A stretch of DNA of 64,000 nt from assembly GCA_964523105.1 (NCBI GenBank), contig CAZFZN010000016.1, forward strand, positions 87,076 to 151,075, written 5' to 3'. The first letter of the stretch is position 1, and each line of letters starts with the position of its first letter. Of this stretch, positions 39,552-46,998 are shown one piece after another. Made by a program: the position numbers and the translations under genes. The notes below the pieces were generated by a model. It saw only the letters and a list, made by a program, of their open reading frames with translations. It searched no databases and had not been told where the DNA came from. The stretch comes from V1-33 sp964523105. Its GTDB lineage: Bacteria; Verrucomicrobiota; Verrucomicrobiia; Verrucomicrobiales; V1-33.

Positions 39552-40427
39552 TCAACCGTCCTGACGCTTTAGCTCCGCGCTCGCCCGCTCCAGTTCGCGG
39601 CGCTCCTCCGGCGTCAGGCTGTCCATGCCGCTGCGACTGATCTTTTCAAGGATGGCGTCCACTTTCTCGACTGCGCGGCGGTCGTCCCGCACTTCGAGAC
39701 GCGGGACCATCTTGGGTCTGTAGGGCAGGGCCTCCTGCTGTTTGCGGCGGGGGCGCGGCAGAGCGCCACTCACGGCTTCGGTCAGCCGGCTGAAGCGCGG
39801 CCCCAGACCGGCGCGGCGCATGAGAACGTAAACGGCGGCCACGCTGGTGAGGAGCACGACACAACCCAGCCAGTAGCGGACCTGAATGTGCCGCAGGAGG
39901 TTGACCGCCAGCAGCGCCGCAGCCACGAACTTGATTCGCACATGCAGGATCATCAGCGGGGCATTCGGATGCAGGAACGCGATGGCCATGAAGAGACAGA
40001 AGTGGATCGTGCCCGGTCCAGCCAGGAAAGCCTGCTCACTCAGTCCTGTCAGCAGCGCACCGGCGGTCACGACCGAGCCCAGCGCCACCAGCATGAAGTA
40101 AAGCTGGGCGAAAAAGCGCCTTCCAAACGTGCTCTCCAGTTCCCGGCCGAACACCCACAGGAAATACATATCGAGGAGGAACCAGGCGCTCGGTGAATTC
40201 GCCAGGAAATAAGTGCCCCACTGCCACCACGACGGCCAGATGTGTTCGTCCGTCCCCGGAATCGTCCAGGTGTTGACCATCAGCCGTTCGATCACGAGGC
40301 CACCCGTGGAGGCGATGATCACCAGCACGACGGAATGCAGCACCACCAGAGCCGTGGAAAGCCACACCGGGAAGCCGTTCACATGGAAGAGCGGGCGGTT
40401 GTCAGTGTTGTAGCGGAACAGGTCCAT
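39552..40427 (-). CDS. Rhomboid-like membrane protein without catalytic Ser (pseudoprotease)
   Basis: A 291-aa protein (start MDLFRYNTDNRPLF). Six hydrophobic segments are arranged like rhomboid proteases: a first long one (STALVVLHSVVLVIIASTGG), WFLLDMYFLWVFGRELE with the conserved Gly-Arg-Glu loop, FFAQLYFMLVALGSVV and more. Where active rhomboids have GxSG this protein has GPGTIHF, and no clear catalytic His is found in the last helix, so proteolysis is unlikely. The C-terminal cytoplasmic tail (about 90 aa) contains the LEKISRSGMDSLTPEERREL motif seen in related families. Confidence 0.75.
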   Translation of the reverse strand: MDLFRYNTDNRPLFHVNGFPVWLSTALVVLHSVVLVIIASTGGLVIERLMVNTWTIPGTDEHIWPSWWQWGTYFLANSPSAWFLLDMYFLWVFGRELESTFGRRFFAQLYFMLVALGSVVTAGALLTGLSEQAFLAGPGTIHFCLFMAIAFLHPNAPLMILHVRIKFVAAALLAVNLLRHIQVRYWLGCVVLLTSVAAVYVLMRRAGLGPRFSRLTEAVSGALPRPRRKQQEALPYRPKMVPRLEVRDDRRAVEKVDAILEKISRSGMDSLTPEERRELERASAELKRQDG

Positions 40428-40544
40428 CGCAGTGCCCGCCCTTAACACCGGCGACTGACACACTCAAGGCGGCGTCTTACTTTTCCAAAGTCCGCGAAAT
40501 TTGCGGTGCATCCCGCCGCCGCACGGCTATACCGCCGGGCACTT

Positions 40545-41615
40545 ATGAAACACTTTCTGCTCATGCTGCTCACCGTTTCCCCCGCCGCCGCCCAGGATGC
40601 GCTGGTGAAATCCGAACTCATCTACGAGACCGCGCCGTTCCCGTCGTGTCATGCCAGCACGATCGTGGAGACGCCGGCGGGGCTGGTTTGCGCATTTTTC
40701 GGCGGCACCAAGGAAAAGCACCGCGACGTTGGCATCTGGCTCTCGCGCCATGAGGGCGGCAAGTGGACGCCCGTGCAGGAGGTGGCCAACGGTGATCAGG
40801 AACCGGGCGCGGACGGCAAAGTGATCCGCTATCCGCTGTGGAATCCCGTGCTCTTCCAGCAGCCCAAGGGCCCGCTGCTGCTCTTCTACAAGTGCGGTCC
40901 CGACCCTGACGCATGGTGGGGCATGCTCACCAGCTCCACAGACCACGGCAAAACATGGTCGAAGCCCGTGCCGCTGCCTGACAAAGGCATCGGGCCGGTG
41001 AAAAACAAACCCGTGCTCCTGCCCAACGGTGACCTGCTGTGCGGCAGCAGCACCGAGCACGACGGCTGGCAGGTGCATTTCGAGCGCAGCAGCGACTTTG
41101 GCAAAACGTGGACCAGCACCGGCCCGCTGCACGACGGCAAGGCCATCGGCGCGATCCAGCCGAGCATTCTCTTCACCGGCGGCGACAATCTGCTCGCCAT
41201 CGGGCGCACCAAACAGGGCAGGGTTTTTGAAATCGCCAGCCCTGACATTGGCAAAACCTGGGGCGAAATGAAACTCGGTGCGCTGCCCAATCCCAATGCC
41301 GGCACCGATGCGGTGACGCTCAAGGACGGGCGCCATCTCATCGTCTATAACCACACCAGTCCGAAAATCGGCCAGTGGGGCGGCGAACGGTCGCCCCTCA
41401 ATGTCGCCGTCTCCAAAGACGGCCGCACCTGGCAGGCGGCGCTGGTGCTGGAGAATGAACCGGGCCAGGAATTCAGCTATCCCGTCGTCATCCAGACCAG
41501 CGACGGCATGGTCCACATCACCTACACGTACAAGCGGAAGCGCATCAAGCACGCCGTGGTCGATCCCGCCAAACTCACGCTGCGTGACATGCCGGGCGGC
41601 GAGTGGCCGAAGTAA
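40545..41615 (+). CDS. Exported sialidase-like BNR-repeat protein
   Basis: A 356-aa protein with signal peptide MKHFLLMLLTVSPAAA. Asp-box motifs of the sialidase propeller recur: SSTDHGKTWSK, SSDFGKTWTS, SPDIGKTWGE and SKDGRTWQA. Conserved pieces of the exo-alpha-sialidase family include PSCHASTIVE, GLVCAFFGGTKE and TYTYKRKRIKHAVVDP. The Arg triad cannot be assigned by eye, and many PVC members probably act on other glycans. It ends about 100 bp before tRNA-Glu, the last core-type gene before the island. Confidence 0.82.
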   Translation: MKHFLLMLLTVSPAAAQDALVKSELIYETAPFPSCHASTIVETPAGLVCAFFGGTKEKHRDVGIWLSRHEGGKWTPVQEVANGDQEPGADGKVIRYPLWNPVLFQQPKGPLLLFYKCGPDPDAWWGMLTSSTDHGKTWSKPVPLPDKGIGPVKNKPVLLPNGDLLCGSSTEHDGWQVHFERSSDFGKTWTSTGPLHDGKAIGAIQPSILFTGGDNLLAIGRTKQGRVFEIASPDIGKTWGEMKLGALPNPNAGTDAVTLKDGRHLIVYNHTSPKIGQWGGERSPLNVAVSKDGRTWQAALVLENEPGQEFSYPVVIQTSDGMVHITYTYKRKRIKHAVVDPAKLTLRDMPGGEWPK

Positions 41616-41717
41616 CGCCGCAGGGCACCCCGTTCGTGCCGTCACGGCGCGGAAAAAATTCCCTTGCGCCCCCGGACATTTCGCGTGAAAACCGCGTCCG
41701 CTCAAATCCGGAACAAC

Positions 41718-41792
41718 GACCCTTTCGTCTAGCGGTTAGGACACGGCCCTTTCACGGCTGTAACACGGGTTCGATTCCCGTAGGGGTCGCCA
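41718..41792 (+). tRNA. tRNA-Glu (UUC) with encoded CCA
   Basis: Acceptor arms GACCCTT and AGGGGTC pair, with a T:G wobble. The D-arm is GTCTAGCGGTTAGGAC, the anticodon loop CCTTTCACG carries TTC, and the T-loop is GGTTCGATTCC. Discriminator G at 41789 is followed by CCA. The 3' end is the left edge of an accessory island, and the bases after it recur 9.5 kb away. Confidence 0.95.
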
Positions 41793-41837
41793 ACTCTCAG
41801 TATCAGGGAGTTGCGACTTTTCCGAAGCCGGCAGCCA
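41784..41837. repeat. Putative attachment-type direct repeat, tRNA-proximal copy
   Basis: Begins in the tRNA-Glu 3' end (GGGTCGCCAACTCTCAGTAT) and runs to GCCGGCAGCCA. It matches 51243-51297 with one single-base indel. It contains a short palindrome (AACTC...GAGTT). I read it as the left attachment site of an integrated element. Confidence 0.75.
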
Positions 41838-41840
41838 GAA

Positions 41841-42157
41841 TTGGCAACGGTTTTTGGCAACACTGTTTCAGGATTTTCCTGACAAGTAGGCCATCAGGCT
41901 CTCCAACAAAACAAGCCGGATGCCGCGCTGGGCGCCCTTCTGCCGAATGCTCTTGCTGGCGACTGGAGGGTCGAACCCGTTGCGCTCGTTCGGGAGAATA
42001 AGCTCGTTCAGCTTCGCCCGGCTGAGGCCGGAGTAGGGGCATTGCGTGCCCGGTTTAGGGAGCCGGACGTAGGTAGGGCCGCCGGAGTGCGTTTGATTTG
42101 TCGGAGGGGTGATTTGTCGGGGTTCGGTGGTTTCTTCAGAGCCGGAAGGCTCGGGGA
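41841..42157. repeat. 317-bp direct repeat, identical to 51608-51924
   Basis: Read side by side, the two copies show no difference over 317 bp, then similarity falls abruptly to perhaps 75 percent. The repeat covers the 3' end of a serine-recombinase gene in both places. Identity with a sharp edge points to a recent duplication or gene conversion. Confidence 0.9.
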
Positions 42158-42265
42158 TCAGGTAGGCGATCTCGATTTCGCCGCTGCCGACAACAAATCG
42201 CTCGACGAAGGCGACGACGATCCGGCGGCAGCTTTCGGGTCGTGCGTCTCATTGCCGCCGCCAGC
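41868..42265 (-). pseudogene. 3' remnant of a serine-recombinase gene
   Basis: Equivalent to the last ~130 codons of the recombinase at 51635-52873, including GPTYVRLPKPGTQCPYSGLS and the ending ESLMAYLSGKS. Beyond 42157 the sequence is still related but diverged, and by about 42265 similarity ends. All catalytic and most DNA-binding parts are missing. Confidence 0.85.
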
Positions 42266-42467
42266 CGTCTGCACTTACTTCCGGGAGCGTAGGGTCTCCT
42301 CCGATTCACTTCCGGAGCCTCTCCATGCGGCGTTTGAGTTCCCTCAGTTGCGCTTCGACTCTGGCCGCGACGGAACCCGTTGATATTCAGAAGCCGGATT
42401 TTCGCGACCCCCTTGTGGGCAGACCCCGGATGTTGACGATGGCCGGTGCGGGGTATCTTTGGCAGGC

Positions 42468-42674
42468 ATGTTCCTCAAAAGAAGTGCCCGCCACAAAGAC
42501 GGCAATGAGCATGCTTACTACTCGGTATGCGAAAGCCTCCGCGTGCATGGCGGACGCACCATCCAGCGTCAGCTGCTGCATCTGGGCGAACTCAACACCC
42601 CGCAGCTCGAGAGCTGGCAGCGCGCCATCGACATCATCAGCGAAGAGGACGGCGCACGCCGGCGCACGCGGTGA
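42468..42674 (+). pseudogene. N-terminal fragment of an IS1634-type transposase
   Basis: A 68-aa frame, MFLKRSARHKDGNEHAYYSV at its start, then GRTIQRQLLHLGELNTPQ. This matches the conserved N-terminus of IS1634/IS4-group transposases (MFLRxxxRxKDGKxHxYW...). The frame stops where a different transposase begins, so only the first ~15 percent of the gene survives. Confidence 0.7.
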
Positions 42675-42723
42675 GCGCGCCGGCGTGCGCCGTCCGCTGC
42701 GAGTGCCCCAGCTGCACAGTCTC

Positions 42724-43364
42724 ATGGCAGCGTTTGATGAAGTGCCCGATCCGCGCCGCCCGCAATCGCGCCGCTATCCCCTGCGCGCCATGCTCAGCCT
42801 GCTGGCGCTGGGACTTTTGATGGGGGCCAAAAACGTCAAAGACATCTGGCAAAGCGTGGCCGCCCTGAGTCAAAAGCAGCGCCGCGCCCTCGGCCTGCGC
42901 GCCCGCCATCCTGACAAAGGCCTGCACGTGGCCCTGCCCGGCTACGATGCCCTCAACGACCTGCTTGGCGCGGTGGACCCCGCCGCCTTTGCCCGCGCCC
43001 TAAATGCCTGGATGCAGGCTGCCGACGGCACCCTGCCGCGCGCCGGCTCCAGGGCGAGCCCGTCCTTTCTAAAAAGACGAAGGCGGGCACGGCCGCCTCG
43101 AAACCTGCGCCCTGCGCATCCATCCCGCCGACGCCCTGAGCCTCGGCCTGCACCACGCCCGCAGCGTGCTGAGCGTGACGCGCACCCGGGAGCGCAAAAA
43201 CCCCGCCCCCGGCGCCAAAGCCGTGCCGGTGCTCGAAACGCGCCATTTTGTCAGCAGCCTTGAACCCGGCCCCCGCTCACCCGACGCTCAGTGCCGTCAC
43301 CCACCACCTCGTCCAACATCCCAATTGCGCCCTCGCCTTCCTCACCAACCAGCGCGATCCTTAG
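42724..43364 (+). pseudogene. Frameshifted ISAs1-family transposase
   Basis: Pieces of one transposase are spread over several frames. MAAFDEVPDPRRPQSRRYPL, ALGLLMGAKNVKDIW and GYDALNDLLG (N-terminal DDE_Tnp_1-associated domain) are in the first frame; LETCALRIHPADALSLGLHH and VPVLETRHFVSSLEPG in a second; LSAVTHHLVQHPNCALAFLT in a third, ending at TAG 43362. An internal segment with the first catalytic Asp is missing. The gene is dead. Confidence 0.8.
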
Positions 43365-43515
43365 CCCAAGTTCCGCAGTTGGCCTCCCCGCGAAAATATT
43401 TTCTCTCCGGCCTCGTTAGGTTCGGGCGGCGGGTTTCCGAAGCGGGCACCGGATTTGGTCGATGTAGTGCCGAACCGGGTCTGGCCGGGAGGGCTTTTGG
43501 CGGCGATAGTGGCCC

Positions 43516-43892
43516 ATGTTCCTGCGCCGCCGCTGCAAAACTGTAAAGGGTGCCCGCTACGACTACTGGTCGCTGTGCGAATCGGTGCGCACTGCCGCCG
43601 GCCCGCGCCAGCGGGTGGTGGCCACGCTGGGCAAACTCACCGGCGCAGAGGAGACCCGTCCCGCCGCCGGCTGGGAGGAACTGCGCGCGCTGCTCGAGGG
43701 CCGTCCTGCGGCCAAACAAATGCGCCAGCCGCGCCGCTTCGGCGACTGCCGGGCCGGCTGCCGTCTTTGGCGGGAACTCGGCCTTGATGCCTTCTGGCGG
43801 GGGCAACTCTCCGGCACGCGGGGAGCCGAGCCGTAGGAAAAGGTTCTCGACCTGCTGGCCAATAACCGCCTGCTCGATCCTCGCAGCGAACC
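43516..43892 (+). pseudogene. Second IS1634-type transposase fragment with in-frame stop
   Basis: MFLRRRCKTVKGARYDYWSL, CESVRTAAGPRQRVVATLGK and WEELRALLEGR match the N-terminus of the IS1634 group. A TAG at 43834-43836 interrupts the frame, which then resumes as EKVLDLLANNRLLDPRSE, the next conserved block. After about 43892 similarity is lost. Confidence 0.75.
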
Positions 43893-44170
43893 GAGGCCCC
43901 CGTTTTGTGTGGCCGACCTTTGAGTGTCAAAACCCGCACCGCTTCGGGGCCAAACCTTGCCGCCGTCCAGTATGCGAAAGCTGGGCTGGCCCGCTCCGGC
44001 AAGGAGGGCCTGCACCCTGTCTCATATTTCGCTGGCGATGAGAAGCTCGCATTGTACGATTCGCAGATTGGCTTTCCATTAACGCAACGCGCCAACACCA
44101 CGATACTACTTTGTATTTGACAATGCATCGAGCGTTTGTATCTTCTATGTTGTTTCACGAGCTGATCCCG
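43893..44170. other. Intergenic stretch, no gene seen
   Basis: About 280 bp between transposase debris and the low-GC cluster. Base composition shifts to AT-rich toward the right end. No ORF with support; no repeat recognised. Confidence 0.4.
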
Positions 44171-44710
44171 ATGAAAAAATTTGCACCTCTATTCGTCCGG
44201 CAGGCTGGACTTCCCGTCCCCGCCTTACTGTCGCTAAGCGATTCCGCTGAGCTGAAGGATGAAACCATGATACAACCCCGACGGGGAGAGTTCAATTCTA
44301 TCGACCGGTTTCAAGTCGCAATCAGCTATTACCAAAGGCTTCAAGCAGCCCTCGAAGACATGAATTATTCCGTTCCCTTGGTAAAATCTCTGAGCGATCT
44401 GAAGCGGCAAATTAAACTGGAGCCCGGCGGCGAATTTTGGTTTTGGTTAGTCCTCAGGCTGGCAGCGACCGGAAGCATAATCGGGGCGTGCATGGTGCGG
44501 AGAACCTATAGAAACAACCTTGCTGTAGAGTATCAAGTCGGCCCGACAAGTGCTTGGGAGATGGAAAATTTCGAGTTCGTGAGGGAGTGTTTGTTTTTCG
44601 GGCTCTGCCAGATCGCGGGCCACTTTGGATGCGGTGCCATATCGGGACTCCATTCCCTTGCCGGAGAAACAGCTGGAGCCCGGTTTGTTGTGGCTCGCAG
44701 TAGTCGGTAA
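44171..44710 (+). CDS. Unrecognised protein, first gene of the low-GC cluster
   Basis: A 179-aa frame from ATG 44171 (MKKFAPLFVRQAGLPVPALL); ATG 44268 (MIQPRRGEF) is an alternative with an AGGA 10 bp upstream. No family recognised. The central part (FWFWLVLRLAATGSIIGACM, then NNLAVEYQVGP) reads like beta strands of an acyltransferase-type fold, but no acetyl-CoA loop is clear. The first 20 residues faintly resemble the start of lantibiotic dehydratases, which I would not rely on. Codon use (TTA, ATA, AGA more frequent) differs from the flanking core genes, which suggests transfer. Confidence 0.55.
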   Translation: MKKFAPLFVRQAGLPVPALLSLSDSAELKDETMIQPRRGEFNSIDRFQVAISYYQRLQAALEDMNYSVPLVKSLSDLKRQIKLEPGGEFWFWLVLRLAATGSIIGACMVRRTYRNNLAVEYQVGPTSAWEMENFEFVRECLFFGLCQIAGHFGCGAISGLHSLAGETAGARFVVARSSR

Positions 44711-44740
44711 AAGTTGAAGGCTTGCATTAAACTCCCATTA

Positions 44741-44902
44741 ATGCTATATTTGCGTGGTTGCAGTAGGATCAGCTACTACGACCCCACTTCGGTGGGAGCC
44801 CTCGTCGGTAATGCGACGAGGGCTGATTATTTACGAGGAGCGACACGTTGCGCGGACCATTGTGCTGTTGCGTTTTCACATAGTGCCTCCACTTTATGTT
44901 GA
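44741..44902 (+). CDS. Possible 53-aa Cys-containing peptide, coupled to next gene
   Basis: Reads MLYLRGCSRISYYDPTSVGA at its start and ends HSASTLC, with four Cys (7, 37, 41, 53). Its TGA (44900-44902) overlaps the ATG of the next gene (44896), as in translationally coupled pairs. A longer frame from TTG 44714 exists. Against it, the region is dominated by hairpins and may be RNA rather than coding. If real, it is the natural candidate substrate peptide for the radical-SAM-like enzyme. Confidence 0.25.
   Translation: MLYLRGCSRISYYDPTSVGALVGNATRADYLRGATRCADHCAVAFSHSASTLC
44762..44823 (+). other. Three consecutive hairpins (structured RNA or attenuator)
   Basis: AGTAG-loop-CTACT (44762-44777), CCCAC-TTCG-GTGGG (44783-44796, a stable UUCG tetraloop) and GCCCTCGTC-8 nt-GACGAGGGC (44798-44823, perfect 9-bp stem) follow each other almost without spacers. 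TGATTATTT follows the last stem. The set lies between the first cluster gene and the 350-aa gene and could be an attenuator, terminator or small RNA. Confidence 0.65.
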
Positions 44903-45948
44903 TGCCACTTGCGAAAGCAACACCTGAAACACTTACTCAGATCGCTAAGAGAGTTCGCCCTCTTCGCGAGCTGCACAAGGACCTGTCGACATTCTTAAAT
45001 TGCGATCGGACAATGCCATACGCGTGGGCTAACGCTAGGCGTAGGCCAAGTCCGAAAGCAACGGCTGGGCTCGCATTGTTCGAATTATGTCGGGGGCAGG
45101 CCGATAAATTGGCGGAATGCGATAAGGCAGTGATGTTGTCTGCTATCGCCCAGTGGCTTGAATTGTGCGGATACTCCTCAAGAAATGCCTCACAATTGCT
45201 CAACGAGCAGCTTTTACAGCATCGCATTGAATCGGTCCCGTCCGCCGTTTTACCGGAGCGCGCATACGCCGGTGATCTTTCCGAAATCATCCAAGATATT
45301 TGCCGACGCGCCGAAGCCGCAACCTCTAAGCACGAGCCGTGGTTTCTTTGGCGGGTAGTTTTGAATCGCTTTTCACAGGAAGAAGCGAAGCAGCAGGTTG
45401 CTCGGTGGATTGAAACGTCCAAACGCGGCACTGTGGTGAACTACACCGCGTCCACCAGCCGAGAATTGATCCATCTCCTGCCCGACGGGAAATGGGTTGC
45501 TGACAAGTTAGTCTCCAACGCCTCTTGCGACTTTTGGCTGTTCATTGATATCACTGACGCCGATCAAACGCCTCTGCCTATATTGAGGGATTGTTTTGCC
45601 AATCGGAGTGATCTAAAGGGCGAGAACTTTCACATTTATGAACGTCGATCATCGAGTGGCCCAAGGCCCTCAATGGCTTCGTGGGCATTCATTGGGGATG
45701 ACCCGGAAATGCGGTTCGGACGGCTGCTACTCCCGGTTGAAGGACCTCGCTGGGATGTGGTCGTGAATCGATTGGCTCCTCGCGAAAGTCGAGAGGAGAT
45801 ACTGTGGCGCTATGTTAGCGCCCCGGCCTACTTGGCCCAGGTTGTCGCGTTCTTGAAATCCAACGAAATCATGATTGAGGAAGAAGAAAAACTTCCTGTT
45901 ATCAAACCTGGAGCGGACTGGAAAATTGTAAATCATAATAAAAAGTAA
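44896..45948 (+). CDS. Unrecognised 350-aa protein of the low-GC cluster
   Basis: Start MLMPLAKATPETLTQ; a second ATG is two codons on. The first ~65 residues (IAKRVRPLRELHKDLSTFLN, then YAWANARRRPSPKATAGLAL) look helical and could form a helix-turn-helix-like unit. The middle and C-terminal parts are mixed alpha/beta (WFLWRVVLNRFSQEEAKQQV, DFWLFIDITDADQTPLPILR) without a known signature. No signal peptide or membrane segment. It ends 4 bp before the radical-SAM-like gene, so they form an operon. Could be a regulator or a substrate-recognition partner; function unknown. Confidence 0.65.
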   Translation: MLMPLAKATPETLTQIAKRVRPLRELHKDLSTFLNCDRTMPYAWANARRRPSPKATAGLALFELCRGQADKLAECDKAVMLSAIAQWLELCGYSSRNASQLLNEQLLQHRIESVPSAVLPERAYAGDLSEIIQDICRRAEAATSKHEPWFLWRVVLNRFSQEEAKQQVARWIETSKRGTVVNYTASTSRELIHLLPDGKWVADKLVSNASCDFWLFIDITDADQTPLPILRDCFANRSDLKGENFHIYERRSSSGPRPSMASWAFIGDDPEMRFGRLLLPVEGPRWDVVVNRLAPRESREEILWRYVSAPAYLAQVVAFLKSNEIMIEEEEKLPVIKPGADWKIVNHNKK

Positions 45949-45952
45949 CGCT

Positions 45953-46990
45953 ATGGCTGTCGGAATTAGTAACGCCCCTGAACCATCTTCTCGCAAAAAT
46001 GCCCTGCTAGGCCGGTCTGTGCTGCTAAACCAAGAGCTCGGTCCTTCCTGCAAGATGACTAAAGTGTGCGGTGAAACTTGCTATCTTCACTGGAGTCATT
46101 CAAGTGCAGGCCGTGCGTTGAGTGCACTCGAACTGTGCCAAGCCGGCGCAAGCGCAATGGGGACAAACCTCTCAGGTTCAGTCCGACATTGGGGCTTGGC
46201 GGCCAAAGAACCGCTGGATTATCCAGACTCCGTCCGGCTGCTCACAAGGGCTTGGCATGAAGCCCCTCCGCATTCGCGACCTGGTACACTTGGTCTCATT
46301 ACAGCTTCAGCGAACGGCCTTCGCAGCCAGTGCGAATCTTGGAAGCCCAGTCCCTTGTCATGGATACTTGCCAGTGTGGATCCCCAAGAAACAAGTCTCC
46401 ATCCCGCAAAATATGGTGCAGCGTTGATGGAAGCAGTCATCCGGGCCAAAGATTCTGGTGGTGTTGAGACTGTCGGGATCAATACGACAATCACTAATTC
46501 GGAATGTTCAAATATATTTGCGATAGGTGCTCGGGCAGCCCGATTGGGGATCGATCAGTGGTCGGTTAGCAGCCTCTATGCACCCCGTCGCGGAAAATTA
46601 GAGACATCGATGACTCTTGACGAAGTTAAAGCCGTCGCAGAATTCCTTGCAATCGAGTGTGCTAGGTTTCCTTTAGACGTTACACTCAGCGTAACTCCTC
46701 AACAGTTTACTGAGATGAATAGCGATTGGAGCTTGCTCCGAGAACAGTATGGGAAGTGGCGCTTTGAGCGCAACTTATCTGCCAATGTGAATATCATCGC
46801 ACCGAATCCCCTTCCGGGATACTTCATGCGTGTTCGGTGGGACGGCGAGATTTTGAACCATGACGATTTACTCATTGTGGGACTACGCAGCGGGTCCTAC
46901 GGTAGTATTCATCGACACAGCGTAACGGAAGTGTTGGACCGCCTGAGTGAATTACGGTTACTGCGCGTGCATGATCGATTACTGAACTAA
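45953..46990 (+). CDS. Radical-SAM-like protein with non-canonical cysteine motif
   Basis: A 345-aa protein with the layout of a radical SAM TIM barrel. CKMTKVCGETCYLHW (33-47) stands where CxxxCxxC belongs, AAKEPLDYPDSVRLL matches the GGEPL element, LITASANGL the TNG strand, WILASVDP the SxD strand, and VGINTTITNSECSN with LGIDQWSVSSLYAPRRGKLE the later strands. The end (MRVRWDGEILNHDDLLIVGL, GSIHRHSVTEVLDRL) resembles the SPASM-side region of peptide-modifying enzymes. In register, the third cluster Cys is His46; the only other nearby Cys is C33. It belongs to the operon with the peptide transporter. Confidence 0.65.
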   Translation: MAVGISNAPEPSSRKNALLGRSVLLNQELGPSCKMTKVCGETCYLHWSHSSAGRALSALELCQAGASAMGTNLSGSVRHWGLAAKEPLDYPDSVRLLTRAWHEAPPHSRPGTLGLITASANGLRSQCESWKPSPLSWILASVDPQETSLHPAKYGAALMEAVIRAKDSGGVETVGINTTITNSECSNIFAIGARAARLGIDQWSVSSLYAPRRGKLETSMTLDEVKAVAEFLAIECARFPLDVTLSVTPQQFTEMNSDWSLLREQYGKWRFERNLSANVNIIAPNPLPGYFMRVRWDGEILNHDDLLIVGLRSGSYGSIHRHSVTEVLDRLSELRLLRVHDRLLN

Positions 46991-46998
46991 TCAACACC

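Noticed and set aside
43905..44120. 71-codon ORF between transposase debris and the cluster
   Set aside because: No family resemblance, no ribosome binding site, and it spans the composition break; probably random.
44111..44230. Lantibiotic dehydratase for the first cluster gene
   Set aside because: Only about 15 N-terminal residues resemble that family and the protein is far too short.
46067..46082. CGETC motif as a cyclotide-like peptide
   Set aside because: It lies inside a 345-aa protein at the radical SAM cluster position; resemblance to the plant motif is chance.
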